A program made the position numbers and the translations under genes. Shown here in pieces: positions 6,088 to 13,133 of a DNA stretch of 14,882 nucleotides. Numbering within the stretch: the stretch's first letter is position 1; each line of letters begins with the position of its first letter. Below the pieces are notes generated by a model. It saw only the letters and a program-made list of their open reading frames with translations. It did not search any database and was not told where the DNA came from. Source of the DNA: Brevundimonas sp. UBA986 (lineage in GTDB: Bacteria; Pseudomonadota; Alphaproteobacteria; Caulobacterales; Caulobacteraceae); NCBI GenBank assembly GCA_002292165.1, contig DBBK01000143.1, positions 1 to 14,882 of the forward strand, written 5' to 3'.

Positions 6088-6389
6088 AAGAATTTCGGGA
6101 TCGGCCCCAGCTGCGGCGTCTGGTCGGGCAGGTCGACCTCCACCTCGTCGACATAGCACCAGCCCCAGCCCTCGGGCGGGTCATAGCCCTCGATGATGGG
6201 GTGATGGGTGGCGTGGAAATGGGCGCGGGCGTGCTTGCTCGGCGAGTCGTCGCAGCAGCCGACGTGGCCGCAGCGGCGGCACAGGCGCAGATGCACCCAC
6301 CAGCCGCCGGTCTTCAGGCATTCCTCACAGCCGCGCGCGCTGGGCGTCACCGTGAGGATGGTGGGGGAATGGCCGCACGACAGGGTCAA
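6084..6389 (-). CDS. Stand-alone UBP-type zinc finger protein
   Basis: This 101-residue protein consists almost entirely of one UBP-type zinc finger (the ZnF-UBP/BUZ fold). Visible ligand candidates are C5, H7, C21 and C24 (CEEC), C37 and C40 (CRRCGH), C45, H53, H57, H59 and H62/H63. The core reads WVHLRLCRRCGHVGCCDDSP followed by the His-rich ...HARAHFHATHHPI. The tail (residues 66-101) is acidic, with WGWCYVDEVEVDLPD. In eukaryotes this fold binds the free C-terminus of ubiquitin; bacterial single-domain versions have no settled role, so the function is unknown. The start is TTG at 6389: there is no Met elsewhere in the protein, and GGGAG lies 7 nt upstream. It is downstream of, and on the same strand as, the MFS gene, from which a terminator-like hairpin separates it. 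Confidence 0.88.
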   Translation of the reverse strand: MTLSCGHSPTILTVTPSARGCEECLKTGGWWVHLRLCRRCGHVGCCDDSPSKHARAHFHATHHPIIEGYDPPEGWGWCYVDEVEVDLPDQTPQLGPIPKFF

Positions 6390-6428
6390 GTTCAGGCTCC
6401 CGGATTGCGGAAGCCACCGTGCAAAGCA

Positions 6429-6459
6429 AAGGCGGCCCCGGTCAAGCCGGAGCCGCCTT
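6429..6459 (-). terminator. Terminator of the MFS transporter gene
   Basis: AAGGCGGC-C-CCGG and CCGG-A-GCCGCCTT form a 12-bp stem with one internal mismatch and a TCAAG loop. On the minus strand it starts 23 nt after the MFS stop and is followed by TTTGCTTTG, a broken U-run. This fits an intrinsic terminator separating the MFS gene from the zinc finger gene. Confidence 0.7.
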
Positions 6460-6481
6460 CACAATCTCAGACCCGGAAACC

Positions 6482-7816
6482 TCAGGCCTTGCGAGGATGG
6501 GTCGTCTCGCGGTTGATCCACAGGGCGACCAGGGTGCCGGCGGCGCCCGAGAGCAGATAGACGCCCGCCGCGCCCAGGCCGAAGTTCGAGGCCAGCAGCA
6601 GGGCCGCCAGCGGGGCGAAGCCCGCGCCGAACAGCCAGGCCAGGTCCGAGGTCAGGGCCGAGGACGTATAGCGGTTGATGGCGGCGAAGTTGGACGCCAG
6701 CGAGCCCGACGACTGGCCGAACGACAGGCCCAGCAGGATGAAGCCGCTCATCATGAAGACGATGCCGCCGATCTCGCCCCCGGCCAGCATCTGGGGCGCG
6801 AAGCCCGAGAAGGCGGCGATGGCGGCGGCCGTGGCGGCCAGCAGGTTACGGCGGCCGTAGCGGTCGGCCAGCGGACCCGACAGGATCACGCAGATCAGGC
6901 AGACGATGGCGCCGATCAGCTCGATGACCAGGAAGCGGGCCGGCGGCTCCTGGGTGTACAGCAGCACCCACGACAGCGGGAACACGGTCACCATGTGGAA
7001 CAGGGCGAAGCTGGCCAGGGGGGCGAAGGCGCCGATGACGATGTTCTTGCCCTCGGCTCGGACGGTCTGGCGGAACGGCGTCGGCTGCAACTCGCGGTCC
7101 TCATAGGACTCGATGAAGGCCGGGGTCGCCGAGATGCGCAGACGGGCGAACAGGGCCACCACGTTGATCGCGAAGGCCACGAAGAACGGATAGCGCCAGC
7201 CCCAGTCGAGGAAGTCGGCGGTCGACAGCAGCGACACGAAGAAGGCGAACAGGGCGCTGGCCAGGATCAGGCCGATCGGGGCGCCGATCTGGCCGAGCAT
7301 GGCGTACCAGCCCTTCTTGCCGGCCGGGGCGTTCATGGCCAGCAGCGAGGCCAGACCTTCCCAGGTGCCGCCCAGGGCCACGCCCTGACCGATGCGCAGC
7401 AGGGCCAGCAGCACGATCGACCAGACGCCGATGGTCTCGTAGCCGGGCAGGAAGGCCGTCGCCACGGTCGAGGTGCCGAGCAGCAGAAGCGCGATCGTCA
7501 GCTTGGTCCCCCGACCGAAGAAGCGGTCGATGGCGATGAAGCCCCAAGTGCCCAGCGGACGGGCGATGAAGGCCAGGGCGAAGATGGCGAACGAATAGAC
7601 CGTGCCCATCAGCGGCCCGGCGAACGGGAAGACCAGCTGCGGGAAGACGATGACCGAGGCGATGGCGAAGACGAAGAAGTCGAAGAACTCCGACGCCCGG
7701 CCGATGACCACGCCGATGGCGATTTCGCCCGCATCGATCTTGTCGTGCGCTCGGGCATTGATCTGTTGGGCGTCTCTCTCAAGGGGAGTAGAGGAGGCTC
7801 CGGTGGTGGCGCTCAT
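6482..7816 (-). CDS. MFS transporter, metabolite:H+ symporter type
   Basis: This 444-residue inner-membrane protein has about 12 hydrophobic segments, the usual length and layout for the major facilitator superfamily. The first helix begins IGVVIGRASEFFDFFVF (35-50), with acidic residues E43 and D46, as in the metabolite:H+ symporter (MHS) branch. The loop 2-3 motif is RPLGTWGFIAIDRFFGRGTK (86-105), motif B is R141-IGQGVALGG, and the second-half copy of motif A is GPLADRYGRR (314-323). Family members import organic acids, betaines or similar solutes with protons; the substrate cannot be read here. I prefer ATG at 7816, with AAGGAA 11 nt upstream, over a TTG 21 nt further up that overlaps this site. 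It is divergent from the cyo operon across a 150-bp region. Confidence 0.9.
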   Translation of the reverse strand: MSATTGASSTPLERDAQQINARAHDKIDAGEIAIGVVIGRASEFFDFFVFAIASVIVFPQLVFPFAGPLMGTVYSFAIFALAFIARPLGTWGFIAIDRFFGRGTKLTIALLLLGTSTVATAFLPGYETIGVWSIVLLALLRIGQGVALGGTWEGLASLLAMNAPAGKKGWYAMLGQIGAPIGLILASALFAFFVSLLSTADFLDWGWRYPFFVAFAINVVALFARLRISATPAFIESYEDRELQPTPFRQTVRAEGKNIVIGAFAPLASFALFHMVTVFPLSWVLLYTQEPPARFLVIELIGAIVCLICVILSGPLADRYGRRNLLAATAAAIAAFSGFAPQMLAGGEIGGIVFMMSGFILLGLSFGQSSGSLASNFAAINRYTSSALTSDLAWLFGAGFAPLAALLLASNFGLGAAGVYLLSGAAGTLVALWINRETTHPRKA

Positions 7817-7966
7817 CGACTGATCGCTTCCTTGCAAATTCTGGGTGTGACGCGCGACGACGAGTCACGGACTTGTGGCGCGCTTATTGGAACCCAGAGC
7901 GTCAAAAAGAGATAGGGCAGATTGTCCAATGTCGTTCCCGGCCCTTCCGCACTAGAGGCCCGCACC
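7817..7966. promoter_or_regulatory. Divergent control region between the MFS gene and the cyo operon
   Basis: This 150-bp non-coding stretch must hold the promoters of both the MFS gene and the cyoABCD-SURF1-regBA run. GTGAC (7847-7851) and GTCAC (7864-7868) form a 5-bp inverted repeat with a 12-nt spacer. TTGGAA (7887-7892) and GATAGG (7911-7916), 18 nt apart, are a weak candidate promoter for cyoA. I found no convincing FNR box or RegA-type site. Confidence 0.4.
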
Positions 7967-9160
7967 ATGCCTCCCCAGCACCCGAATCGATCGCCCCTGC
8001 GCCGCCTCGCGCCGTGGCTGGCGGTCCCCGCCCTCGCCCTTCTGGCGGGATGTAACGCCGTCGTCCTGGCCCCGTCCGGTGACGTCGCGGCCCAGCAGCG
8101 CGATCTGCTGGTCATCTCGACCATCCTGATGCTGTTCATCATCATCCCGGTGATCGCCCTGGTGATCATCTTCGCCTGGAAGTACCGCCAGTCGAACAAG
8201 GATGCGAAGTACGAACCGGACTGGGACCACTCCACCTATCTGGAAGTGGCCATCTGGGGCGCGCCCCTGCTGATCATCATCTGCCTGGGCGCCGTGACCT
8301 GGGCCGGCACCCACCTGCTGGATCCCTATCGTCCGCTGGACCGGATCGCCGCGGGCCGTCCCGCCGAGAAGACGGTCAAGCCGCTGCAGGTCAACGTCGT
8401 CGCCCTCGACTGGAAATGGCTGTTCATCTACCCGGAGTATGGCATCGCCACGGTGAATGAGCTGGCCGCCCCGGTCGACCGCCCGATCCAGTTCACGATC
8501 ACCTCGTCGTCGGTGATGAACTCCTTCTACGTCCCCGCCCTGGCCGGCCAGATCTACGCCATGCCGGGTATGCAGACGACGCTCTACGGCGTGATCAACC
8601 AGCCCGGCGAATACCAGGGCTTCTCGGCCAACTATTCCGGCTCGGGCTTCTCGGGCATGCGCTTCAAGTTCCACGGCCTGCCCCAGGCCGGCTTCGACCA
8701 GTGGGTCGCCCAGGTGAAGTCCAGCGGCCTGGCCCTGGACCGCGACGGCTATCTGCGTCTGGAAGCCCCCAGCGAGAACGTCCCCGCGATGCGCTTCGCC
8801 CAGGTCGACGGCGGGCTGTTCAGCGCCATCGTCAACATGTGCGTCGAGCCGGGCAAGATGTGCATGCACGAGATGCACGCCATCGACGCCAGGGGCGGTC
8901 TCGACATCGAGAGCGCGCACAACATGCTGGCCCTGACCTATGACAAGACCGAGCGCCGCGGCGCCGTCTTCGGTCCGACGCCGACCTATGTCGCCACCCT
9001 GTGCACCCCCACCGACCCCGAACCGAAGCCCCAGACCCGTCTGGCCTCGCTCGGTTCGCCCGCCGATCTGACCCGCTCCGCCCCCATGCTGGGCGCGGGT
9101 TTGACCGCTCCCGCCGCCTTCAGCCCCGCAGCGCCGTCGGCGCCGCGGGCCGCTTCCTGA
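7967..9160 (+). CDS. cyoA: Cytochrome bo3-type ubiquinol oxidase subunit II
   Basis: This 397-residue protein is the second subunit of the haem-copper quinol oxidase that reduces O2 to water at the inner membrane. The N-terminus is a lipoprotein signal with lipobox LAGC (C29 as lipidated Cys). Two transmembrane helices follow (about 47-71 and 92-114). The periplasmic cupredoxin domain spans about 138-285 (ALDWKWLFIYP at 146-156, TSSSVMNSFYVPALAGQIYAMPGM at 179-202). The CuA ligand motif of cytochrome c oxidases (CxxxCxxxH) is absent, as expected for a quinol oxidase. A Cys/Met/His cluster (C292, C299, M300, H301, M303, H304) lies beyond the cupredoxin core. The tail from about 349 is Pro/Ala-rich. 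ATG at 7967 is chosen because AGAGG precedes it by 8 nt and the signal peptide starts naturally there; an upstream TTG at 7922 lacks support. cyoB follows after 13 nt. Confidence 0.95.
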   Translation: MPPQHPNRSPLRRLAPWLAVPALALLAGCNAVVLAPSGDVAAQQRDLLVISTILMLFIIIPVIALVIIFAWKYRQSNKDAKYEPDWDHSTYLEVAIWGAPLLIIICLGAVTWAGTHLLDPYRPLDRIAAGRPAEKTVKPLQVNVVALDWKWLFIYPEYGIATVNELAAPVDRPIQFTITSSSVMNSFYVPALAGQIYAMPGMQTTLYGVINQPGEYQGFSANYSGSGFSGMRFKFHGLPQAGFDQWVAQVKSSGLALDRDGYLRLEAPSENVPAMRFAQVDGGLFSAIVNMCVEPGKMCMHEMHAIDARGGLDIESAHNMLALTYDKTERRGAVFGPTPTYVATLCTPTDPEPKPQTRLASLGSPADLTRSAPMLGAGLTAPAAFSPAAPSAPRAAS

Positions 9161-9173
9161 TCGGACCGCATCC

Positions 9174-11171
9174 ATGTCCGCCGACAAGATCATCCAATTC
9201 GTCTTCGGGCGCCTCAACATCGAGGCCCTGCCCTTCCACGAGCCCATTCTCGTAGCGACCTTCGCGGTCGTCTGCCTGGGCGGCGTCGCCCTGCTGGGCG
9301 CGATCACCTACTTCAAGCTCTGGGCCTACCTCTGGAAAGAGTGGTTCACGACCGTCGATCACAAGAAGATCGGCATCATGTACATGATCCTGGGTCTGGT
9401 CATGCTGCTGCGCGGCTTCGCCGACGCCATCATGATGCGCCTGCAGCAGGCCATGGCCTTCGGCGGGTCCGAGGGCTACCTCAACGCCCACCACTACGAC
9501 CAGGTCTTCACCGCCCACGGCGTGATCATGATCTTCTTCGTGGCCATGCCCATGGTCACCGGCCTGATGAACTACATCGTGCCGCTGCAGATCGGCGCGC
9601 GCGACGTCTCCTTCCCCTTCCTGAACAACTTCAGCTTCTGGATGACGGCGGGCGGCGCGGTCATCGTCATGATGTCGCTGTTCGTCGGCGAGTTCGCCCG
9701 CACCGGCTGGCTGGCCTATCCGCCCCTGTCGGGCCTGGCCTACAGCCCTGACGTTGGGGTCGACTATTACATCTGGGCGCTACAGGTCGCGGGGGTCGGT
9801 ACGCTGCTATCCGGGGTCAATCTGATCGCGACCATCGTCAAGATGCGCGCGCCCGGCATGGGCCTGATGAAGATGCCGGTCTTCACCTGGACCGCGCTGT
9901 GCACCAACGTCCTGATCGTCGCCGCCTTCCCCGTCCTGACCGCCGTCCTCGCCCTGCTGGGTCTTGACCGCTACGTCGGCACCAACTTCTTCACGAACGA
10001 CCTCGGCGGCAGCCCGATGATGTACGTGAACCTGATCTGGATCTGGGGTCACCCCGAGGTCTACATCCTGATCCTGCCGGCCTTCGGCATCTTCTCGGAG
10101 GTCGTCTCGACCTTCTCGGGCAAGAAGCTCTTCGGCTATACCTCCATGGTCTACGCCACGGTCGTGATCACCATCCTGTCCTACCTGGTGTGGCTGCACC
10201 ACTTCTTCACCATGGGTTCGGGCGCGAGCGTCAACTCCTTCTTCGGCATCACCACCATGATCATCTCGATCCCGACGGGAGCGAAGATCTTCAACTGGCT
10301 GTTCACGATGTACCGGGGCCGGATCCGCTTCGAGCTGCCGATGATGTGGACCATCGCCTTCATGATCACCTTCACCATTGGTGGGATGACGGGCGTGCTG
10401 CTGGCCGTGCCGCCGGCCGACTTCGTCCTGCACAACTCCCTGTTCCTGGTCGCCCACTTCCACAACGTCATCATCGGCGGCGTGCTGTTCGGCCTGTTCG
10501 CGGGCATCAATTTCTGGTGGCCCAAGGCCTTCGGGTTCAAGCTCGACGAGAAGTGGGGCAAGATCTCCTTCTGGTTCTGGGTCGTCGGCTTCTGGTTCGC
10601 CTTCATGCCCCTGTACGTCCTGGGCCTGATGGGCGTGACGCGCCGCATGCGGGTCTTCGACGACCCCTCGCTGCAGATCTGGTTCATCATCGCCGGCTTC
10701 GGCGCGGCCCTGGTGGCCTGCGGCATCGCCGCCATGCTGATGCAGTTCTTCGTCTCGATCCGCGACCGCGAGAAGCTACGCGACAAGACGGGCGACCCGT
10801 GGGGCGGCCGCACCCTGGAGTGGGCCACCTCCTCGCCCCCGCCGGACTACAACTTCGCCTTCACCCCGGTCATCCATGACGCCGACGCCTGGTGGGACAT
10901 GAAGAACCGCGGCTACAAGAAGCCTGTCGACGGCTACCGCGACATCCACATGCCCTCCAACACGGGCGCCGGCATCATCCTGGCGGGCTTCAGCGTCGCC
11001 TGCGCCGTGGGTCTGATCTGGTACATGTGGTGGCTGGCCGCGATCAGCTTCGTGGGCATCATCGGCTACGCCATCTTCCACACCTTCAACTACAAGCGCG
11101 ACTTCTACATCCCGGCCTCGGAAGTGACCGAGACCGAGGCGAAGGCCCGCGCCCTGGCCGCGGAGGCCTGA
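9174..11171 (+). CDS. cyoB: Cytochrome bo3-type ubiquinol oxidase subunit I
   Basis: This 665-residue protein (E. coli CyoB has 663) is the catalytic, proton-pumping subunit of the quinol oxidase. All metal ligands are present: H115 and H430 for the low-spin haem, H428 for the high-spin haem, and H293, H342 and H343 for CuB. Y297 is placed to form the His-Tyr cross-link (WGHPEVY at 291-297). The D-channel (N133, D144, E295) and K-channel (T368, K371) residues are present. R80, D84, H107 and Q110 match the E. coli quinone-site residues R71, D75, H98 and Q101 with a constant offset of 9, which supports ubiquinol rather than cytochrome c as the donor. About 15 transmembrane helices are expected. 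Whether the active site carries haem O or haem A cannot be read from the sequence. It sits between cyoA (13 nt) and cyoC (3 nt). Confidence 0.97.
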   Translation: MSADKIIQFVFGRLNIEALPFHEPILVATFAVVCLGGVALLGAITYFKLWAYLWKEWFTTVDHKKIGIMYMILGLVMLLRGFADAIMMRLQQAMAFGGSEGYLNAHHYDQVFTAHGVIMIFFVAMPMVTGLMNYIVPLQIGARDVSFPFLNNFSFWMTAGGAVIVMMSLFVGEFARTGWLAYPPLSGLAYSPDVGVDYYIWALQVAGVGTLLSGVNLIATIVKMRAPGMGLMKMPVFTWTALCTNVLIVAAFPVLTAVLALLGLDRYVGTNFFTNDLGGSPMMYVNLIWIWGHPEVYILILPAFGIFSEVVSTFSGKKLFGYTSMVYATVVITILSYLVWLHHFFTMGSGASVNSFFGITTMIISIPTGAKIFNWLFTMYRGRIRFELPMMWTIAFMITFTIGGMTGVLLAVPPADFVLHNSLFLVAHFHNVIIGGVLFGLFAGINFWWPKAFGFKLDEKWGKISFWFWVVGFWFAFMPLYVLGLMGVTRRMRVFDDPSLQIWFIIAGFGAALVACGIAAMLMQFFVSIRDREKLRDKTGDPWGGRTLEWATSSPPPDYNFAFTPVIHDADAWWDMKNRGYKKPVDGYRDIHMPSNTGAGIILAGFSVACAVGLIWYMWWLAAISFVGIIGYAIFHTFNYKRDFYIPASEVTETEAKARALAAEA

Positions 11172-11174
11172 TCC

Positions 11175-11807
11175 ATGGCGAGCGCTGTGAAAACCCTCGC
11201 CCCCGGCGAGGAGGTCGTCTTCCACCTGAAGGAAGAGCCGCACCATCCGGAGGGCTCCAGCACCATGCTGGGCTTCTGGCTCTATCTGATGAGCGACTGC
11301 CTCATCTTCGCGATGCTGTTCGCCGTGTTCGGCGTGATCGGCGGCAACTACGCCGGCGGTCCGGGGCCCAAGGCCCTGTTCGAGCTGCCGCTGGTGGCCC
11401 TGAACACCGCCATGCTGCTGTTCTCGTCGATCACCTATGGCTTCGCCATGCTGGCCATGGTCCGCAAGAACGTCGCCCAGACCCTGATCTGGCTGGCGAT
11501 CACCGGCGTCTTCGGCCTCTGCTTCCTGGGCATCGAGCTCTATGAGTTCGCGCACCTGATCCACGAGGGCGCGACCCCGCAACGCAGCGGCTTCCTGTCG
11601 GCCTTCTTCACCCTGGTCGGCACCCACGGCCTGCACGTCACCTTCGGCCTGATCTGGCTGGTGACCCTGATGGTGCAGATCGGCTGGAAGGGCCTGATCC
11701 CCGCCAACCAGCGCCGCCTGATGTGCCTGTCGCTGTTCTGGCACTTCCTCGACGTCATCTGGATCGGCGTCTTCACCTTCGTCTACCTGATGGGGATGCT
11801 GCGATGA
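11175..11807 (+). CDS. cyoC: Cytochrome bo3-type ubiquinol oxidase subunit III
   Basis: This 210-residue protein (E. coli about 204) has five predicted transmembrane helices, the normal CyoC topology. Family signatures include GFWLYLMSDCLIFA (about 33-46), LGIELYEFAHLI (about 117-128), the FTLVGTHGLHVTFGLIW block (about 141-157), and LFWHFLDVIWIGVFTFVYLMG near the C-terminus. The subunit carries no redox centre; in haem-copper oxidases it stabilises subunit I and sustains turnover. GGAGG at 11162-11166, inside the end of cyoB, serves as ribosome site. The stop overlaps the cyoD start (ATGA), so the two genes are probably translationally coupled. Confidence 0.96.
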   Translation: MASAVKTLAPGEEVVFHLKEEPHHPEGSSTMLGFWLYLMSDCLIFAMLFAVFGVIGGNYAGGPGPKALFELPLVALNTAMLLFSSITYGFAMLAMVRKNVAQTLIWLAITGVFGLCFLGIELYEFAHLIHEGATPQRSGFLSAFFTLVGTHGLHVTFGLIWLVTLMVQIGWKGLIPANQRRLMCLSLFWHFLDVIWIGVFTFVYLMGMLR

Positions 11808-12322
11808 GCAAGGCTCCGACCCAAAAGCCCTCCCCCGCCAAGGCAGCCGCCAAAAAGGCCCCCGCCCGCAAGACGGCCGCCCCCAAGGCGTCCGTCGCCG
11901 TCAGCGCCGCCGCCGTCGAACCGCATGGCCACACCCATGCCCATGACGTCGATCACGGTCATGGCCATGACGACCACGGTCATCACGATGATGGGCACGC
12001 CCACGGCTCGATGCGCGACTATCTGATCGGCTTCGGCCTGTCGGTGGTGCTGACCGCCATTCCGTTCTGGCTGGTGATGTCGGGCGTCTTCGCGCCCCAG
12101 CTGACCGGCGGGATCATCATGGCCTTCGCCGTGGCCCAGATCGTGGTCCACATGATCTTCTTCCTGCACATGAACGCCAAGTCCGAGGGCGGCTGGACCA
12201 TCCTGGCCCTGATCTTCACCCTGATCCTGGTCGTCATCGCCCTGACCGGTTCGCTGTGGGTCATGTACCACCTGAACACCAACATGATGCCGCAAGGCAT
12301 GGACATGAACCCGGCGCCCTGA
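11804..12322 (+). CDS. cyoD: Cytochrome bo3-type ubiquinol oxidase subunit IV with a long Lys/Ala- and His-rich N-terminal extension
   Basis: This 172-residue protein is clearly longer than E. coli CyoD (109). The conserved core is residues about 68-172, with three transmembrane helices: around MRDYLIGFGLSVVLTAIPFWLV; GGIIMAFAVAQIVVHMIFFLHM; and WTILALIFTLILVVIALTGSLWVMY. The core helps assemble CuB and subunits in the bo3 complex. The extra 67 residues split into a basic Lys/Ala/Pro stretch (1-37), resembling histone H1-like tails, and a His-rich stretch (about 40-67) with 12 His alternating with Gly and Asp. The latter looks like a metal-binding loop; a role in delivering or buffering copper is inference. 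The start overlaps the cyoC stop (ATGA) and is in the expected position. No in-frame Met occurs between residue 1 and the core (M70), so the extension is not a start-site artefact unless translation starts at M70, which would cut off the loop entirely. Confidence 0.92.
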   Translation: MSKAPTQKPSPAKAAAKKAPARKTAAPKASVAVSAAAVEPHGHTHAHDVDHGHGHDDHGHHDDGHAHGSMRDYLIGFGLSVVLTAIPFWLVMSGVFAPQLTGGIIMAFAVAQIVVHMIFFLHMNAKSEGGWTILALIFTLILVVIALTGSLWVMYHLNTNMMPQGMDMNPAP

Positions 12323-12345
12323 GCCGGGTTCGTCAGGACCAGCTG

Positions 12346-13131
12346 ATGCCCGACGGGCCTCACGATACGCCGAGGAAGCCGAGGTCGACCCTGACCCTGG
12401 CCGTCCTCGGCGTCTTGATTCCGGGGATGATCCTTGGGCTCGTGGCCCTGGGCGTCTGGCAGGTCGAGCGCCTGACCTGGAAGCAGGACCTGATCCGTCA
12501 GGTCGACGCCCGGGTCCACGCCCCCGCCGTCCCCGCCCCGGGTCCCGACCGCTGGCCGACGGTGACGCGCGAGAGCGACCAGTATCGTCACGTCTCCCTG
12601 CGCGGCCGCTACGACAACGACCGAGAGACCCTGACCCAGGCGGTCACCGACTACGGCCCCGGCTTCTGGGTCATGACCCCCTTCAAGACCGACGCCGGCT
12701 TCACTGTTCTGGTCAATCGCGGTTATGTGCCCACGGATCGCCGCGACCCCGACAGCCGGGCGGCCGGCCAGATCAGCGGAGAGACCACGGTTCAGGGCCT
12801 GTTGCGCATCACCGAGCCCAGGGGCGGCTTCCTGCGCGCCAACGCTCCGGCGACGGACAGCTGGCGCTCGCGCGACGTCGTCGCCATCGCAGCCAAACGC
12901 GGCCTGACGAACGTGGCCCCCTACTTCATCGACGCCGACGCCACGGCCAACGCGGGCGGCTGGCCCAGGGGCGGGCTGACGGTGATCCGCTTCCCCAACA
13001 GCCATCTGGTCTATGCCCTGACCTGGTTCGGTCTGGCCCTGATGTTGACGGCGGGCGGCGCCTTCCTGGCCTGGGACGAGCGCCGCGTGCGCCAAACCTG
13101 GGCTGATCGCGCCTTCGCGGGCGAGGCCTGA
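12346..13131 (+). CDS. SURF1-family oxidase assembly protein
   Basis: This 261-residue inner-membrane protein has the SURF1 layout: an N-terminal helix (about 16-37), a large periplasmic domain and a C-terminal helix (about 224-243). Signatures seen are LGVWQVERLTWK (35-46), VNRGYVP in the middle, and HLVYALTWFGLAL at the start of the last helix. SURF1 proteins bind haem and help insert it into subunit I of haem-copper oxidases. In Paracoccus a dedicated copy (Surf1q) serves the quinol oxidase, and the position directly after cyoD suggests the same here. Start ATG at 12346 has AGGA 7 nt upstream; longer frames run into cyoD. It is 23 nt after cyoD and 2 nt before the kinase gene. It occupies the place that cyoE (haem O synthase) takes in the E. 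coli operon. Confidence 0.93.
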   Translation: MPDGPHDTPRKPRSTLTLAVLGVLIPGMILGLVALGVWQVERLTWKQDLIRQVDARVHAPAVPAPGPDRWPTVTRESDQYRHVSLRGRYDNDRETLTQAVTDYGPGFWVMTPFKTDAGFTVLVNRGYVPTDRRDPDSRAAGQISGETTVQGLLRITEPRGGFLRANAPATDSWRSRDVVAIAAKRGLTNVAPYFIDADATANAGGWPRGGLTVIRFPNSHLVYALTWFGLALMLTAGGAFLAWDERRVRQTWADRAFAGEA

Positions 13132-13133
13132 CC

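Noticed and set aside
7847..7868. FNR/CRP-like or RegA-like site before cyoA (GTGAC-N12-GTCAC)
   Set aside because: The spacing is wrong for FNR/CRP (half-sites 12 nt apart instead of 4-6), and no stretch in 7817-7966 fits the RegA site convincingly by eye.
6419..7915. 498-codon plus-strand open frame
   Set aside because: It is antisense to the MFS transporter, with a low-complexity Gln/Gly/Arg/Asp composition mirroring the codons of membrane helices. The MFS reading is unambiguous.
7952..9307. 451-codon minus-strand open frame opposite cyoA
   Set aside because: It is antisense to a clear cyoA and lacks any motif.
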